The notes below the pieces were generated by a model. That model did not search any database. It saw nothing but the letters and a program-made list of their open reading frames with translations, and was not told the DNA's origin. Below, one piece after another: positions 32,153 to 44,087 of a stretch of DNA of 64,000 bases. Where the stretch lies: assembly GCF_028713855.1 (NCBI RefSeq), contig NZ_JAQTNN010000011.1:1-64000 (forward strand), read 5' to 3'. Every line of letters begins with the position of its first letter. Positions within the stretch are counted from its first letter, which is position 1. The position numbers and the translations under genes are program-made. Origin of the DNA: Sulfuricurvum sp. GTDB taxonomy: Bacteria; Campylobacterota; Campylobacteria; Campylobacterales; Sulfurimonadaceae.

Positions 32153-32843
32153 TCCTAAAACAATTGCACTGTATATTGATTGCGAAAATATCAGCTACAA
32201 ACGGCTTGATCAAATTATCGAGCAACTCTCCTCTTACGGGGAGATTATTATTCGCAGAGCCTATGGAAACTGGCAAAAAGAAGTATTGAAAGGATGGTCA
32301 AGAGAACTTCAAAATCACGCTGTTAGAAGAATTCATCATGATGAGTATGTAACGGGGAAAAATGCGAGTGATATTGATATGACAATAGAAATAACAGAAA
32401 CTCTCTTGACGAAAAACATTGATATATTCGCATTGGCTACAAGTGACAGTGATTTTACACCATTGGTGACAAAGTTACGAGAGCATGGAAAGACAGTACT
32501 GTGTTTTGGAGAGAACAAAGCATCACAGTCATTTAAGAAAGTCTGCTCGGATTTTATTTGTTTTGATTTACAGATTCAACAGAAAACTCGAAAAGAATTA
32601 CGGCAGGACACAAGGCTTGTCAATATGCTTCGTAACGCAGTGAATGAAGAAAAAAATGAAAATGCTCAAGCCAGTTTTTTTTCTGTTGAAGCTAATTTGA
32701 AAAGAAACGGGTTTTCCGCGACAACTTTTGGATATGAAAAATTGAGCAATTTACTCAAAGAGATTGATATATTTGAAATTGATGTGAAGCAGGGGCTGCA
32801 CAAGGCTGTTCTTTGGGACAAAAGAGTACGGAATCATGGTTGA
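32142..32843 (+). CDS. NYN domain nuclease with LOTUS/OST-HTH domain
   Basis: A 233-residue protein. The NYN (PIN-like, LabA/DUF88) domain fills about 8-150: IALYIDCENIS (catalytic Asp), KNASDIDMTIEITE and ALATSDSDFTPLVTKLREHGKTV. Residues about 160-230 resemble a LOTUS/OST-HTH RNA-binding domain (FFSVEANLKRNGFSATTFGYEKLSNLLKEI). Together these suggest an RNA-targeting ribonuclease. ATG 32142 overlaps the stop of the SUMF1-like gene; the longer reading to 32064 is unlikely. The pair is in the defence island and is probably a small effector module (inferred). Confidence 0.85.
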   Translation: MRNDPKTIALYIDCENISYKRLDQIIEQLSSYGEIIIRRAYGNWQKEVLKGWSRELQNHAVRRIHHDEYVTGKNASDIDMTIEITETLLTKNIDIFALATSDSDFTPLVTKLREHGKTVLCFGENKASQSFKKVCSDFICFDLQIQQKTRKELRQDTRLVNMLRNAVNEEKNENAQASFFSVEANLKRNGFSATTFGYEKLSNLLKEIDIFEIDVKQGLHKAVLWDKRVRNHG

Positions 32844-33149
32844 GTATGGGTAATAAATTTAATCAATAAACGGACACAACGGTGTCCCACCACTCCTTTA
32901 CACTGCCATCATCAAAACGTATAGGATTACACGATGAAACACAACAGTGACGTAACACAAACTCCATGGATGGAGAGAGCAAAAAGTTCATTGTCGCAAT
33001 GGATATTTTTTGCGTTTTAATACAATGGTTAGTAAAAATATATTTAAATGTCTTAGCTAAGGAGAAGCGCTTTGTTATTACACACAAACGTCGAATAGTG
33101 AGGGAGAGAATAGAACGGTAGCTTTTACAAATGGTTTTGAATTAGTTAT
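32844..33149. other. Non-coding gap between NYN gene and helicase operon
   Basis: No convincing gene. A 28-codon plus-strand ORF (32934-33020, MKHNSDVTQTPWMERAKSSL...) and a minus-strand reading of 74 codons lack ribosome sites and recognisable products. The stretch may be relic DNA. Confidence 0.4.
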
Positions 33150-35834
33150 TTATATTACCTCTTTTAACTTGATAAGCAATTTGCTCTCTTCTTCACTACC
33201 ATCCGTTGCAAATCGTATGATAGGGATACTATATTTGTCTAAAATACGATCTTTTAATGCATCTCTTTGCAATTGTTTAGGATTATTTGCGTGAAATGCA
33301 AAACCATCTACCTCAATTGCTAAAACTGATTGTTTAGTAACTTTATTATAGATAAGAAAATCTATATGAGAGGATTTTTCGACAAAGTCAGCTTCACTTT
33401 TATCCAATTTGCCTGTATCTTTAATCACGAGATTTAATCGGTAATTTACATGACAATCCAGATTTGAATATTGTTCAAGCTTGAGCACTTTTTCAATGAT
33501 AACATGCATTAAATTTTCAGATTGATAATTTGAAATTTTTTTAATTTCACCTAGGTATTTTTTTAAGTAGGGTGCATAGTTTTGGTATAACAAGTCAAAA
33601 ATTGAATAAGTTTTACTATCCGTAATTTCGAAGTTGTTATATCGGATATAGTTCACCAAATCTTTCATATTTTTATTTTTTTCACGATCAGATACTACAA
33701 TATAGAGTTGGTCTTTTGCCCTTGATACAGCGACATTAAGTAAATTTGGATCATCTGCGAACTCATTTTCCTGGTCTACTACGGTTGTAATTATGATAAT
33801 GTCTTTTTCTCTACCTTGATATTTATGTACGGTATCGATTTCAATGCCTAACTCTTGTACGATTTCACTTGATAACTTCGTTACTTGATCTCGAAAAGGC
33901 GAAATAACTCCTAGGCTTTTTACGTTTAAACACGGTAGAATTTCATTTTTTATGACATCGATTTGGCGTTGGTTTGAGTTACCTCTTGCATGATTGCCCT
34001 CTGCTGTATTCACTAAAACCAAGGGGCTTTCAGAATTCTCTTCTTTTGATAATATTATCAATTCATTGTCGTAAAATTTTTTATTGCAAAAATCGATGAT
34101 CTTAGGATGACATCTATAGTGCTCTTTAAGTAACGTCTTGGGTACATCGTCAAAAACCTTTAATGCAGAAGCAAGAAGACTATTTTTATAATGATAGGAT
34201 GTGGCTAATCCATAATCATAAAAGACATTATCAACGATATTTTCAACATCTTTAGTAACAATATGTGGAAGTTGTTTTAGATCACCGACAATCACAACAT
34301 TCTTCGCACAAGATAATGCAAGAGCACCGGCTACAATATCTACTTGAGATGCTTCATCAATAATCAAATAATCGTATAAAAAGTTCTCTTTAGTACAGTT
34401 TCGCAATGAATGTGTGGTGCTTAAAACAACGGGATACTCATTTATGAAGCCTTCGAAACTTTTTTTAAAAGTATCTTTTGCAAATTGTGGTTTTTGTTGG
34501 TTCAGATGGTATTTTTGTGATAAATGCAGTTCTAATAATCTCATTGAGTCGGCTGTATACTGCTTCAACATCTTTTCAAAATTTGCATTTTTTAATAGAT
34601 TTTCTAATCTAAAAATAGTATTTTTTAGTTCTTTTTCTTTAACCTCGTAAAAGCATTTTTGTAGGACAAGAATAATCTCTTCCAACGGGTATTGGTACAA
34701 GCTAAAAGAAAAGATTTTGTATTTAAAAAGTGCTTTTATTTTAAAGAAAAAAGTGATTTTTTTATCGTGTAACAGTAAAGAATCAAACTCAGCCCAAAGT
34801 GATAGCACTTTATTTAAACTTTGTTTGGAAAAACTCACCTCATGACTACCTATGTCTACCGCTCTAGTTACAAACATATCCATGAAGTGCTTTTTTTCAG
34901 TTTTTAATTCCTCTAGTTCTTGAGACGCATTTGACAAATCGTTGTTCGCTTGTAGCATCTCTTTAATGTACGCAATATTCTTCTCTAGTGCATCACGATT
35001 ATCGATAGAATCGTTTGTTACTTTATTAAAACTTTGCGGGTATGTTTTTTGTTGATTGGCAAAAAAAGCTTCTTGATTTTTCTTATTTCCCAACATAGCT
35101 GCAAAAAAAGAGAGATTGTTTGCATCGAGTTTATCATACACATTTTGTATCGCTGTATTGTTATTTGATACTACCGAAACCGTTTTATCATTCATCAATA
35201 GATTCGCGATGATATTTAAGATGGTTTGTGTTTTTCCAGTACCTGGTGGACCTTCGATGATACTCACTTGATTGCTCAATGCTTTTGTGACGGCAATTTC
35301 TTGACTCAAATTTAACCCGAATGGAAAAATACTTATTTTTGTGTTTTGATGCTTTTGAATGGGATCAAATTGTAGATATTTTGAAAGCACACTCTCTTCA
35401 CTGAGATGTGAAATCCTATCGTATTGCTTATCTAAAAAATCATTCTCATCGCTTTTTATGCTCTTAGCCAAAGCTTTTAGATAATCAAAGGTATTTTTGG
35501 CATTTTTTTGTACAAGTGCATTGTTCTCAAAACGCAATTCTTGTCTGCTGTATAGAGAAATTCGTCCACCCTCATAAAATATTTTTAGATACATCCCAAA
35601 GTCCAAAATTTTGAGAATATTGAATAAACATGTATCCCGTAAATAGATATGGCAAGAATTAGGGTCGATATCTTTAGGGTCTTTATACATCGAAACCCTA
35701 GTTTTGCTATATGGATAGATTTTGTCATTGGATTTAAATTGTACTTTTATTATTGATGGAGAATCATCCATAGTTACTATGTCAGATGTTTTGTCTTTTC
35801 CATCGATCAAAATTAAGTGGTTATTTTCATCCAT
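33150..35834 (-). CDS. Superfamily 1 DNA/RNA helicase with C-terminal Vsr-like nuclease domain
   Basis: 894 residues. A DNA2/NAM7-type (AAA_11/AAA_12) helicase: Walker A IIEGPPGTGKTQTI near 192, DEAS box in YDYLIIDEASQVD near 490, QLPH in GDLKQLPH near 520, and motifs V/VI in EIDTVHKYQGREKDIII and NVAVSRAKDQLYIV near 690-730. A coiled insert (about 270-430) lies between the two RecA lobes. The last ~80 residues (HIDFLIYNKVTKQSVLAIEVDGFAFH ... IPIIRFATDG) are a Vsr/DUF2726-like PD-(D/E)XK fold. Helicase-nuclease fusions are common in defence systems. It is the last gene of the eleven-gene minus-strand operon. Confidence 0.88.
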   Translation of the reverse strand: MDENNHLILIDGKDKTSDIVTMDDSPSIIKVQFKSNDKIYPYSKTRVSMYKDPKDIDPNSCHIYLRDTCLFNILKILDFGMYLKIFYEGGRISLYSRQELRFENNALVQKNAKNTFDYLKALAKSIKSDENDFLDKQYDRISHLSEESVLSKYLQFDPIQKHQNTKISIFPFGLNLSQEIAVTKALSNQVSIIEGPPGTGKTQTILNIIANLLMNDKTVSVVSNNNTAIQNVYDKLDANNLSFFAAMLGNKKNQEAFFANQQKTYPQSFNKVTNDSIDNRDALEKNIAYIKEMLQANNDLSNASQELEELKTEKKHFMDMFVTRAVDIGSHEVSFSKQSLNKVLSLWAEFDSLLLHDKKITFFFKIKALFKYKIFSFSLYQYPLEEIILVLQKCFYEVKEKELKNTIFRLENLLKNANFEKMLKQYTADSMRLLELHLSQKYHLNQQKPQFAKDTFKKSFEGFINEYPVVLSTTHSLRNCTKENFLYDYLIIDEASQVDIVAGALALSCAKNVVIVGDLKQLPHIVTKDVENIVDNVFYDYGLATSYHYKNSLLASALKVFDDVPKTLLKEHYRCHPKIIDFCNKKFYDNELIILSKEENSESPLVLVNTAEGNHARGNSNQRQIDVIKNEILPCLNVKSLGVISPFRDQVTKLSSEIVQELGIEIDTVHKYQGREKDIIIITTVVDQENEFADDPNLLNVAVSRAKDQLYIVVSDREKNKNMKDLVNYIRYNNFEITDSKTYSIFDLLYQNYAPYLKKYLGEIKKISNYQSENLMHVIIEKVLKLEQYSNLDCHVNYRLNLVIKDTGKLDKSEADFVEKSSHIDFLIYNKVTKQSVLAIEVDGFAFHANNPKQLQRDALKDRILDKYSIPIIRFATDGSEEESKLLIKLKEVI

Positions 35835-35841
35835 AACGTTT

Positions 35842-37287
35842 TTATATTTCCCTTAATTTATTCAACACCCTGACCATTGCCAGTGTATCGAGTTCGCAGT
35901 ATTCAAGGAGAGCACGACGGATGCGCTCCTGTTCCTGTGGTTCCATCGTTGCTAGCTTGGCATAAGCATTCATCGCTTCGCCTCCGTTTTGCACACCGTC
36001 AAGCTCTTTATAGGCGTGTGCCATCTCGGGGACGAGGGCAGGGAGGACGTATTTGATCGAGTAGCTTCCGTTCATGGATGGGGTGACGTAGTAGCCTTTT
36101 TGAAACGGTATCATCAGATCATGGATATTGGGGATGATACTTTTGAGGCGTTCGCTGAGATCGGGGAAGCTAAGGGCGAGTTTTTCGATCACCCCTTTCT
36201 CAAAGCTCATGTTATATGCCAGTACCGTAACGTTATTAGGGATGTCATGGATCAGCTGTTGCGCCAATGCGTAGCGCGGATCGTTCCCTGCGGGTGCTAG
36301 AAACTCACGATGTTCCAGCTCTCCGTTCGCGTGTTCAATATGGAGCGAATACTGAAACGGTATTTGCTGATAGGGGCTGATACCTGACCACTGCGGAACC
36401 GCTTGCTGAAACGTCTCGAAATCGAGGTGGTAGATCGGATAGGTGAGGGTGGAGAGAAACTCATTGATCGCGTCACGGTCGATGTAGGTGCGCTGGCTTT
36501 TCCAGTTATCGACTTTTTGCCGTTGGATGGCGGTCATTTTGTAGCTGTCGAGAATCTCCTCGATCCGAACGATCCCCTGATTGTACAGTTCGACCTGATT
36601 TTTGCTCCCGAGGTTAAAGATATTAAAAACGGAGTAATCGGGGATGCTCCGCTGTACTTTCCAGCAGTAGTGCATCGCGTCACACTCATAAGGGTTCTTG
36701 CAGTGCTTGCCGATCTCTATGGCGGGTTCGTTGTCTCGGTCTGATAGATGGGCTTCAAACTCGGAGAGTTTGGCAGGGACACTGCCCATCAGGGCATCGA
36801 CCGCTTCGCTCACATCGGCGATAGTAAAGAGGGCGTTTAGATCGAGTTCATTGCCCCGTATATACGAGGTGTCGGTATGGACGACATAGCAGCTGGTGAC
36901 GATATGCCCGAGGCTCTCAATAACGTAGCGCTGTATCGAGACATCGTGCAGATAGATGTCCTTGACCTCCGAGGAGCTTTTGACCTCGTATATCTCTACA
37001 CCATCGGGAGTAACGCGGAGGACATCGACTATCACGACGATCCCCTCCTGGATAAATGTAGCCTCGTAGATGTACTCTAACCCCTCATTCATCCACTCCC
37101 GTGTCAGCTCCGCCATCCCTGCGAAGTTCTTCTCCATATAGGGGATTTCACGTCCGTTCGGAAATAGGGCACATGCCAGATCACCGACGATGTTTCCCGT
37201 CTCGAATCGTGCGAGTGCGGTGGCATCGGGAGGACTTAACACCTCAGAGCTGTATTTTTTCAGCCAGAGGGATTTGGAGAGGGTCAT
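35842..37287 (-). CDS. RecB/Cas4-like nuclease plus RNase H-like DUF2779 protein
   Basis: 481 residues. The N-terminal part (about 60-135) has a RecB/Cas4-like PD-(D/E)XK core: GIVVIVDVLRVTPDGVEIYEVKSSSEVKDIYLHDVSIQRYV, with D and E-x-K visible, and Cys residues near 210 (CKNPYECDAMHYC) that could bind a cluster. The C-terminal part (about 290-480) is DUF2779, an RNase H/DnaQ-like exonuclease: YHLDFETFQQAVPQWSG, VLAYNMSFEKGVIEKLAL, YCELDTLAMVRVL supply the acidic residues. Its ATG overlaps the stop of the upstream FRG gene (TAATG). It presumably degrades DNA together with the helicase next to it. Confidence 0.82.
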   Translation of the reverse strand: MTLSKSLWLKKYSSEVLSPPDATALARFETGNIVGDLACALFPNGREIPYMEKNFAGMAELTREWMNEGLEYIYEATFIQEGIVVIVDVLRVTPDGVEIYEVKSSSEVKDIYLHDVSIQRYVIESLGHIVTSCYVVHTDTSYIRGNELDLNALFTIADVSEAVDALMGSVPAKLSEFEAHLSDRDNEPAIEIGKHCKNPYECDAMHYCWKVQRSIPDYSVFNIFNLGSKNQVELYNQGIVRIEEILDSYKMTAIQRQKVDNWKSQRTYIDRDAINEFLSTLTYPIYHLDFETFQQAVPQWSGISPYQQIPFQYSLHIEHANGELEHREFLAPAGNDPRYALAQQLIHDIPNNVTVLAYNMSFEKGVIEKLALSFPDLSERLKSIIPNIHDLMIPFQKGYYVTPSMNGSYSIKYVLPALVPEMAHAYKELDGVQNGGEAMNAYAKLATMEPQEQERIRRALLEYCELDTLAMVRVLNKLREI

Positions 37288-38816
37288 TAAGGTAATCCAA
37301 GCATATTTAACTCACAAGGAGAAAAGATTACAAAATCATTTCTGCCATAAACAACTTGTGATATGACTATAGATTCAACAAAAAGTTTTTTTAAGGGTTC
37401 AAATTTATACAAAAGCTGCGGACTTCTAATATGAAATATTATACTTTTAACATCATTGATATTTTTTATCATACATTCATCTAAATCATCCCTCATTGAT
37501 ATGCGTAGAAGCTCTTGATTTACAAAAGCATTATTTCCACTTCCAGTTCTATCACTTATTCCTATTTTCAAAAATCTTTCATCGTATTTTTTATACTCAA
37601 TAATTGGAGTATCTATTATTAGCATCAAATCACTTATTACTTTTGCGATTTCATTATTTTCATATGGTAGTTTCCTCATGCCATTCCATATAATATTAGA
37701 GAATTTTTCAAACTTCTGAATAAGCTCATTGTTATTTTCTTTATCATCTATAGAAAAATTTATTGTTTTTTTTCTTATGCTTTGATTCCCATTTAGTAGC
37801 TCTATAATTTTTTTATTTACGATGATTTTATTTTCATGAATATTTTTAAAAGAATCTATTTTGCAAACAATTTTTTCTTTTGTATATACATCATTGAATT
37901 TTTCAATTGTTCTGTTTTTCCATTGTTCTAAATCTTCTTGACTCCACTGATAATCAAGTAGCTTTTCTTCATTTACAAATTCCTTGATATAGAGTTCATT
38001 ATCTGAATTAAAGACCTCAAAATTCACTCCGGTATCTTTTAATTTCTCGACTATACAATGCATATTATCTAAATTTTTTTTTGTTTTTTCATTTAAAAAG
38101 AAACCATCCAGCCTCTCCTCCAGAGCACTTTTTGCTTTTGGATATATGTATGATTCGTCAAATAATTTACTATCATTTTCTGTGACTTTAAAAACTATTC
38201 TATGTAAAGAGTGAAAAAAATCAAGATTAATTAGAGGTTGATACATAAACTTACCTGCTTGAGATTCTAGTCTCCAAAGATTATCTACCTCAATTTCTAA
38301 AAGCTTTGGATAAGAAGGTATTTCAGGGTAATACTTTTCCATCATTTCAATAGCATCTTTAAATTGTTGAACATTTAAACAATAAATACAACTGTATTCA
38401 TAGCTTTTATGATCAATATTATCAGAAGCAAAGTAAGCGGCAACCTTCGGATTGGTTGAGAAGTCTAAAAAAAACGTTTTAAGCCCATAATGTTGTGCAA
38501 TAGATTCAATATAGTCAAAGTCGTCTGAAATATTATTTGCATATATCCAATTATCAAATCTTCTTAACTGCTCTTCTGATTTATTGAATTCTTCACGGCT
38601 AGACTGTCGTGCGGCGCTAGGAATTAGGGGCCATAATCCAGTCTGCCCCCTGAACCAATCATATTTACCTGATGATTTGTAATGTCCAGCTAGTTCTAAA
38701 GCCTTTTCTAAATTATCAACAACAATATCTTTATATTTTAAATCTTTCACGTATTCATTTATATACACATCCACATCAATATTTTCTGTAATGATGTCTT
38801 TTGTAGAAGTTGACAT
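37287..38816 (-). CDS. FRG domain protein 1
   Basis: 509 residues. FRG domain about 40-200: KYDWFRGQTGLWPLIPSAARQ gives the F-R-G signature, and SIAQHYGLKTFFLDFSTNPKVAAYFAS the second conserved block. The remaining ~300 residues are AT-rich, helical and unassigned. FRG domains are found near phage-defence genes and their biochemical activity is not settled. A second, different FRG protein is encoded two genes upstream, separated by the lipase-fold gene. It starts six bases after the lipase stop and overlaps the DUF2779 gene. Confidence 0.8.
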   Translation of the reverse strand: MSTSTKDIITENIDVDVYINEYVKDLKYKDIVVDNLEKALELAGHYKSSGKYDWFRGQTGLWPLIPSAARQSSREEFNKSEEQLRRFDNWIYANNISDDFDYIESIAQHYGLKTFFLDFSTNPKVAAYFASDNIDHKSYEYSCIYCLNVQQFKDAIEMMEKYYPEIPSYPKLLEIEVDNLWRLESQAGKFMYQPLINLDFFHSLHRIVFKVTENDSKLFDESYIYPKAKSALEERLDGFFLNEKTKKNLDNMHCIVEKLKDTGVNFEVFNSDNELYIKEFVNEEKLLDYQWSQEDLEQWKNRTIEKFNDVYTKEKIVCKIDSFKNIHENKIIVNKKIIELLNGNQSIRKKTINFSIDDKENNNELIQKFEKFSNIIWNGMRKLPYENNEIAKVISDLMLIIDTPIIEYKKYDERFLKIGISDRTGSGNNAFVNQELLRISMRDDLDECMIKNINDVKSIIFHIRSPQLLYKFEPLKKLFVESIVISQVVYGRNDFVIFSPCELNMLGLP

Positions 38817-38822
38817 ATATGT

Positions 38823-40211
38823 TTAGCCCTTTAAGTTATCTATAGTTTCATTGCTAGGTTTTCTTTTTTTGAAATCAGGCTCAATTTCAGTAATTTTGTC
38901 AAGCACAAATGTATTTTCCGCAATTAGCCTTGTAAGAATAACATCGACCATAATAGTTTGATTTGGATTCAAAAAGCTTTCCAAGGTAAGCCCATCCATA
39001 CGAAATTCTGCTGGAGCATAATGACTAAATCCTTCATCCGGTCGTGCAACGATTCGGATACCGAGCTTAGAGTCTTTGATGTTTTTTATTTTGTCGTAAT
39101 TGATGTAAAAAACCAGATTACCACTCAAGCTATTTTTTTGCTTATCTATGAAAAAACCTTTAGGAAGTTTCCCCGGTTCGTAGTTATCGCCTGCTAAAAG
39201 TAGCATATCAAAATCATGAACAGGATTACCGTAGTTATCTTGGATATTGAAAACAAACATAATGTATCTACTGCTCTTTTGTACATTTTCTGTTCTTTGT
39301 CTCATGGCTGAAACAGTTTCATCATATGATGCTTGGCTATTAACTTTTAATGCTTGAAAAATAGATGGAACTACAGGCTTAATCGCTCTACTTTTTTTGA
39401 CACTTCCCATAATCCCAAATCTATCACCCGAGTGGCTTGCACTAGGGATGACTTCAAAAGCACATTTCGGCGAAGTTAAGATGGCATTATCCCATTCGAG
39501 CGGAAATGCTTTGATCGTCGTACCGTCAATACGTGCATCGAGTTCTTCAGCTTGGCAATTTTGAACCAACTTGATGAGTTGATAATTTAAATTAGCGCCT
39601 GTAAGACGTACTACCCCATCACTTCCTTCTTCAACAAGATAGGGATTAAGAAAATCATAAAAATGATCATCGATTTTTTCACCGCTCAAGACGAAAGGAT
39701 AAAAGGTATTTTCTCCATAAGAGTAGTTTATCCATGAGTGATTTAGATTCCATTGGTCTGCACTACCGAGTTGTAGCCAGTTCAGAACCCCCGTCCCTGG
39801 TTCTACATCATCCCACCAGGCTTTGATCCGACCAAGTCGGCTTTTGCCTAAAATTGCTAATGACGAACCATGATTAGCAGGAGCAAGCATAACAAGATGA
39901 CTCAATGGACAAGTTGGAAGGTCAGTTTTGAAAAAAAGATCAATCCAAAGTCGTATGACGGGTCCACCTGTAGAGTGGGTTATACAAGCAAATCGTTCAT
40001 TGCCAATTTTATCTACTCTCGCTTTTTCAAACGCACGTGCAATATCATCGAGAATTACTTCATCATGAAAACTGATGTACTCACCGAGATAGATATTTTC
40101 TATCTCGATTTCTAAGCCATTAGAGATCGCTTCTCTTTGCAAAACTTCAGGTAATTCACCGTAGGTTGATGTGGAGGTTACACTCCAGCCATGGACAAAT
40201 ATGAGTTTCAT
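38823..40211 (-). CDS. Alpha/beta hydrolase, lipase-like
   Basis: 462 residues. N-terminal alpha/beta hydrolase: MKLIFVHGWSVTSTSTYGELPE (oxyanion HGW), nucleophile elbow CITHSTGGPVIRLW (T-H-S-T-G-G, Ser about 80), APANHGSSLA, and a late His region (PSASHSGDRFG near 260). No signal peptide, so it is cytoplasmic. The C-terminal ~180 residues (KSSRYIMFVFNIQDNYGNPVHDFDM ...) are strand-rich, like a C2/beta-sandwich lipid-binding module. A cytoplasmic phospholipase inside a defence operon would be a membrane-damaging effector; that role is inferred. Eleven bases from the FRG genes' neighbours. Confidence 0.75.
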   Translation of the reverse strand: MKLIFVHGWSVTSTSTYGELPEVLQREAISNGLEIEIENIYLGEYISFHDEVILDDIARAFEKARVDKIGNERFACITHSTGGPVIRLWIDLFFKTDLPTCPLSHLVMLAPANHGSSLAILGKSRLGRIKAWWDDVEPGTGVLNWLQLGSADQWNLNHSWINYSYGENTFYPFVLSGEKIDDHFYDFLNPYLVEEGSDGVVRLTGANLNYQLIKLVQNCQAEELDARIDGTTIKAFPLEWDNAILTSPKCAFEVIPSASHSGDRFGIMGSVKKSRAIKPVVPSIFQALKVNSQASYDETVSAMRQRTENVQKSSRYIMFVFNIQDNYGNPVHDFDMLLLAGDNYEPGKLPKGFFIDKQKNSLSGNLVFYINYDKIKNIKDSKLGIRIVARPDEGFSHYAPAEFRMDGLTLESFLNPNQTIMVDVILTRLIAENTFVLDKITEIEPDFKKRKPSNETIDNLKG

Positions 40212-40222
40212 CTGTTGCGTCC

Positions 40223-42081
<1,859 letters not shown>

Positions 42082-42095
<14 letters not shown>

Positions 42096-42294
42096 ATTGA
42101 TAGCCAGCTTTTTTTATATATTGATCAAAATATTTTCCTTTTGAATCCGCATATATGAGTCCTTCAAAAACACTTTTATCAACTCCAAAATATTGGTAAG
42201 TACCGCTCTTTTTAAACTCTATAATTAATCTATTTTGACTTTCATCAAATCCGACTGCAAGCAAATTGCTTGACTCTACATATATCATTTCCAT
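42082..42294 (-). CDS. KTSC domain protein
   Basis: A 70-residue single-domain protein, MEMIYVESSNLLAVGFDESQNRLIIEFKKSGTYQYFGVDKSVFEGL then ADSKGKYFDQYIKKAGY. The G-T-Y-Q-Y-F-G-V core and S-K-G-K-Y-F motif are the KTSC signature. Stand-alone KTSC proteins are small, probably nucleic-acid or protein-binding, and are often next to enzymes of conflict systems. Two bases downstream of the HerA gene; overlaps the phase-variable FRG gene by 14 bases. Confidence 0.85.
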
Positions 42295-42296
42295 GG

Positions 42297-44087
42297 TTAC
42301 TTCCTTTGAATTGGCTTTTGTGTTCTCATTGAGGTTACAACTTGTTTGTATTGCTCATCATCATGGATAAACTCTTTTGACCATGCCTTAGCTAATTCAG
42401 GATCATTGCTACTTGGTCTAGGTTCTACAAGTGGGATACGTACACGAGAGGGGACTTTGATAGCTTCACCAACAATTACGGCTTCTCCAATTCTTAGAGA
42501 GGGCAGAAGATCAATTAAGCTGGTCATATTATTTGGTGCAGAAGAACTTACTGTACTCTTGTCTGCACTATTCGTCAATCGAAGCGCGATATAAGTGCCG
42601 ACTTGAGCAAGGATCGTATGGGATATTTCAGAGGGGCGTTGAGTTACTACCATCGACCCTATCCCAAATTTCCGACCTTCTTTATATATTTTTTCTACTG
42701 CTTTTCGGGCATATCCGAAAACTCCTCGGTTCTCACTGCTGTTTGGCAAATAGGAGTGGGCTTCTTCATACACCATAAGAAGCGGTCTATTTCTACCTGT
42801 ATACTCTTCATATCGTCCCCAATACATTCCGTCAAACAAAAATCGTGAAATCACCCCTACCGTTAGATCAATCAGCTCAAACGGAACACCACTTAAATCC
42901 AATATGGTTAAAGGCTTGTCATGAGCAATCCATGAGCGTAATAGGTGATCGAGGTCATAGTTTTCAAAATCCTCGTATATTCCGGGTGAAAACATGAAAT
43001 TAAATCTTGAATCTTTTAATTTTGAGAGAATTTTTTTCTCATGTATATTCATCAATTCGTGTTTTGATTTATATGGTTCGGAAGTCGTCATGGAATAATC
43101 AACAAATTTTGGATATTTTAAGTCATCTACACTACCTTCATCAATTATATCTGCCTCATTTTCTTTGGTTTGCTCATTTAGTGGAGATTTTTTATATGTT
43201 GCCACTATCTCTCGTGCCAAGTCATACCAAAGTTCTTTTATACTAAAGGGGATTGGAGAATCAGCAGTTATAAATTCCTCATTAATTTTTCCCGCAGGCA
43301 ATTTGTCTGCTGTTAAATATTTTCGAGCTGTTATCTCTTCTCGCAATCGTTTATCGCTTGGGGATTCCTGTCCAGGTTGACGACCCACCAAAAACATTGC
43401 AAGTTCATCAAAATTCATTAGCCAAAAAGGCAACACAAGCGGATTGTCAGTATCGTTGATTCTTAGAACTTTTGCCTCGGTAGGAAAAGCATCTTTATAT
43501 TCACCATGTATGTCTATAAGAATTACTCTGGAACCTTGATTACTATTAACGATTGATTTGAGTATATGAGCTGTAGTGTTAGATTTACCACTCCCAGTTG
43601 ATCCTAAAATCGCACTGTGACGTAAAATTAATTTATCAAGATCAAGGTAGATGGGTAATCGTTCGGATGATGAGTGTGTACCGATTTCAACTAATCCAAT
43701 CTCAGATGAATTACCGTAAATGCTTAATAAATCATTCTCTGTCACGAGGTGGACTTCGTCATTTATCGTTGGGTAGAAGCCGACACCTTTTTGAAAATCA
43801 TCATCTCCTTGTTTTTCTCCGATTAGTTGCACAGATAAATATCTCGAACTTTTTTTACCGTTTTCGCTATTTTGATCATTAGATGCGGTATTACTGACTG
43901 AAGAGACAATACCAAAGAGAGTTAATGCACCTAGCGGGAATTTTACAAACGTTCCGATTTGCCCGATTCTATAAAGTTTCCCTTCGACGATAGGTGCGGC
44001 AGACGGAATATCATCAGAAATTTTTACTTCTACCGAACTACTGTTGACATTAATAACTTGACCTAAGAAAGTAACATCGCTCTTCAT
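42297..44087 (-). CDS. HerA-like ATPase (DUF87)
   Basis: 596 residues. An N-terminal HAS-barrel (FLGQVINVNSSSVEVKI ... FGIVSSVS, about 5-120) is followed by a FtsK/HerA-type RecA ATPase: Walker A AILGSTGSGKSNTTAHIL near 158, Walker B in RPLLMVYEEAHSYLP near 433, and the Arg-finger region RKFGIGSMVVTQRPSEISHTILAQVGTYIALRLTN near 460. HerA proteins form hexameric rings on DNA. Its ATG overlaps the stop of the SIR2 gene (ATGA), which is the gene arrangement of Nezha-type SIR2-HerA anti-phage complexes. Confidence 0.93.
   Translation of the reverse strand: MKSDVTFLGQVINVNSSSVEVKISDDIPSAAPIVEGKLYRIGQIGTFVKFPLGALTLFGIVSSVSNTASNDQNSENGKKSSRYLSVQLIGEKQGDDDFQKGVGFYPTINDEVHLVTENDLLSIYGNSSEIGLVEIGTHSSSERLPIYLDLDKLILRHSAILGSTGSGKSNTTAHILKSIVNSNQGSRVILIDIHGEYKDAFPTEAKVLRINDTDNPLVLPFWLMNFDELAMFLVGRQPGQESPSDKRLREEITARKYLTADKLPAGKINEEFITADSPIPFSIKELWYDLAREIVATYKKSPLNEQTKENEADIIDEGSVDDLKYPKFVDYSMTTSEPYKSKHELMNIHEKKILSKLKDSRFNFMFSPGIYEDFENYDLDHLLRSWIAHDKPLTILDLSGVPFELIDLTVGVISRFLFDGMYWGRYEEYTGRNRPLLMVYEEAHSYLPNSSENRGVFGYARKAVEKIYKEGRKFGIGSMVVTQRPSEISHTILAQVGTYIALRLTNSADKSTVSSSAPNNMTSLIDLLPSLRIGEAVIVGEAIKVPSRVRIPLVEPRPSSNDPELAKAWSKEFIHDDEQYKQVVTSMRTQKPIQRK

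Noticed and set aside
32863-33087. Minus-strand 74-codon ORF
   Set aside because: No ribosome site, Cys-rich odd composition and no recognisable domain; it lies in what looks like relic DNA.
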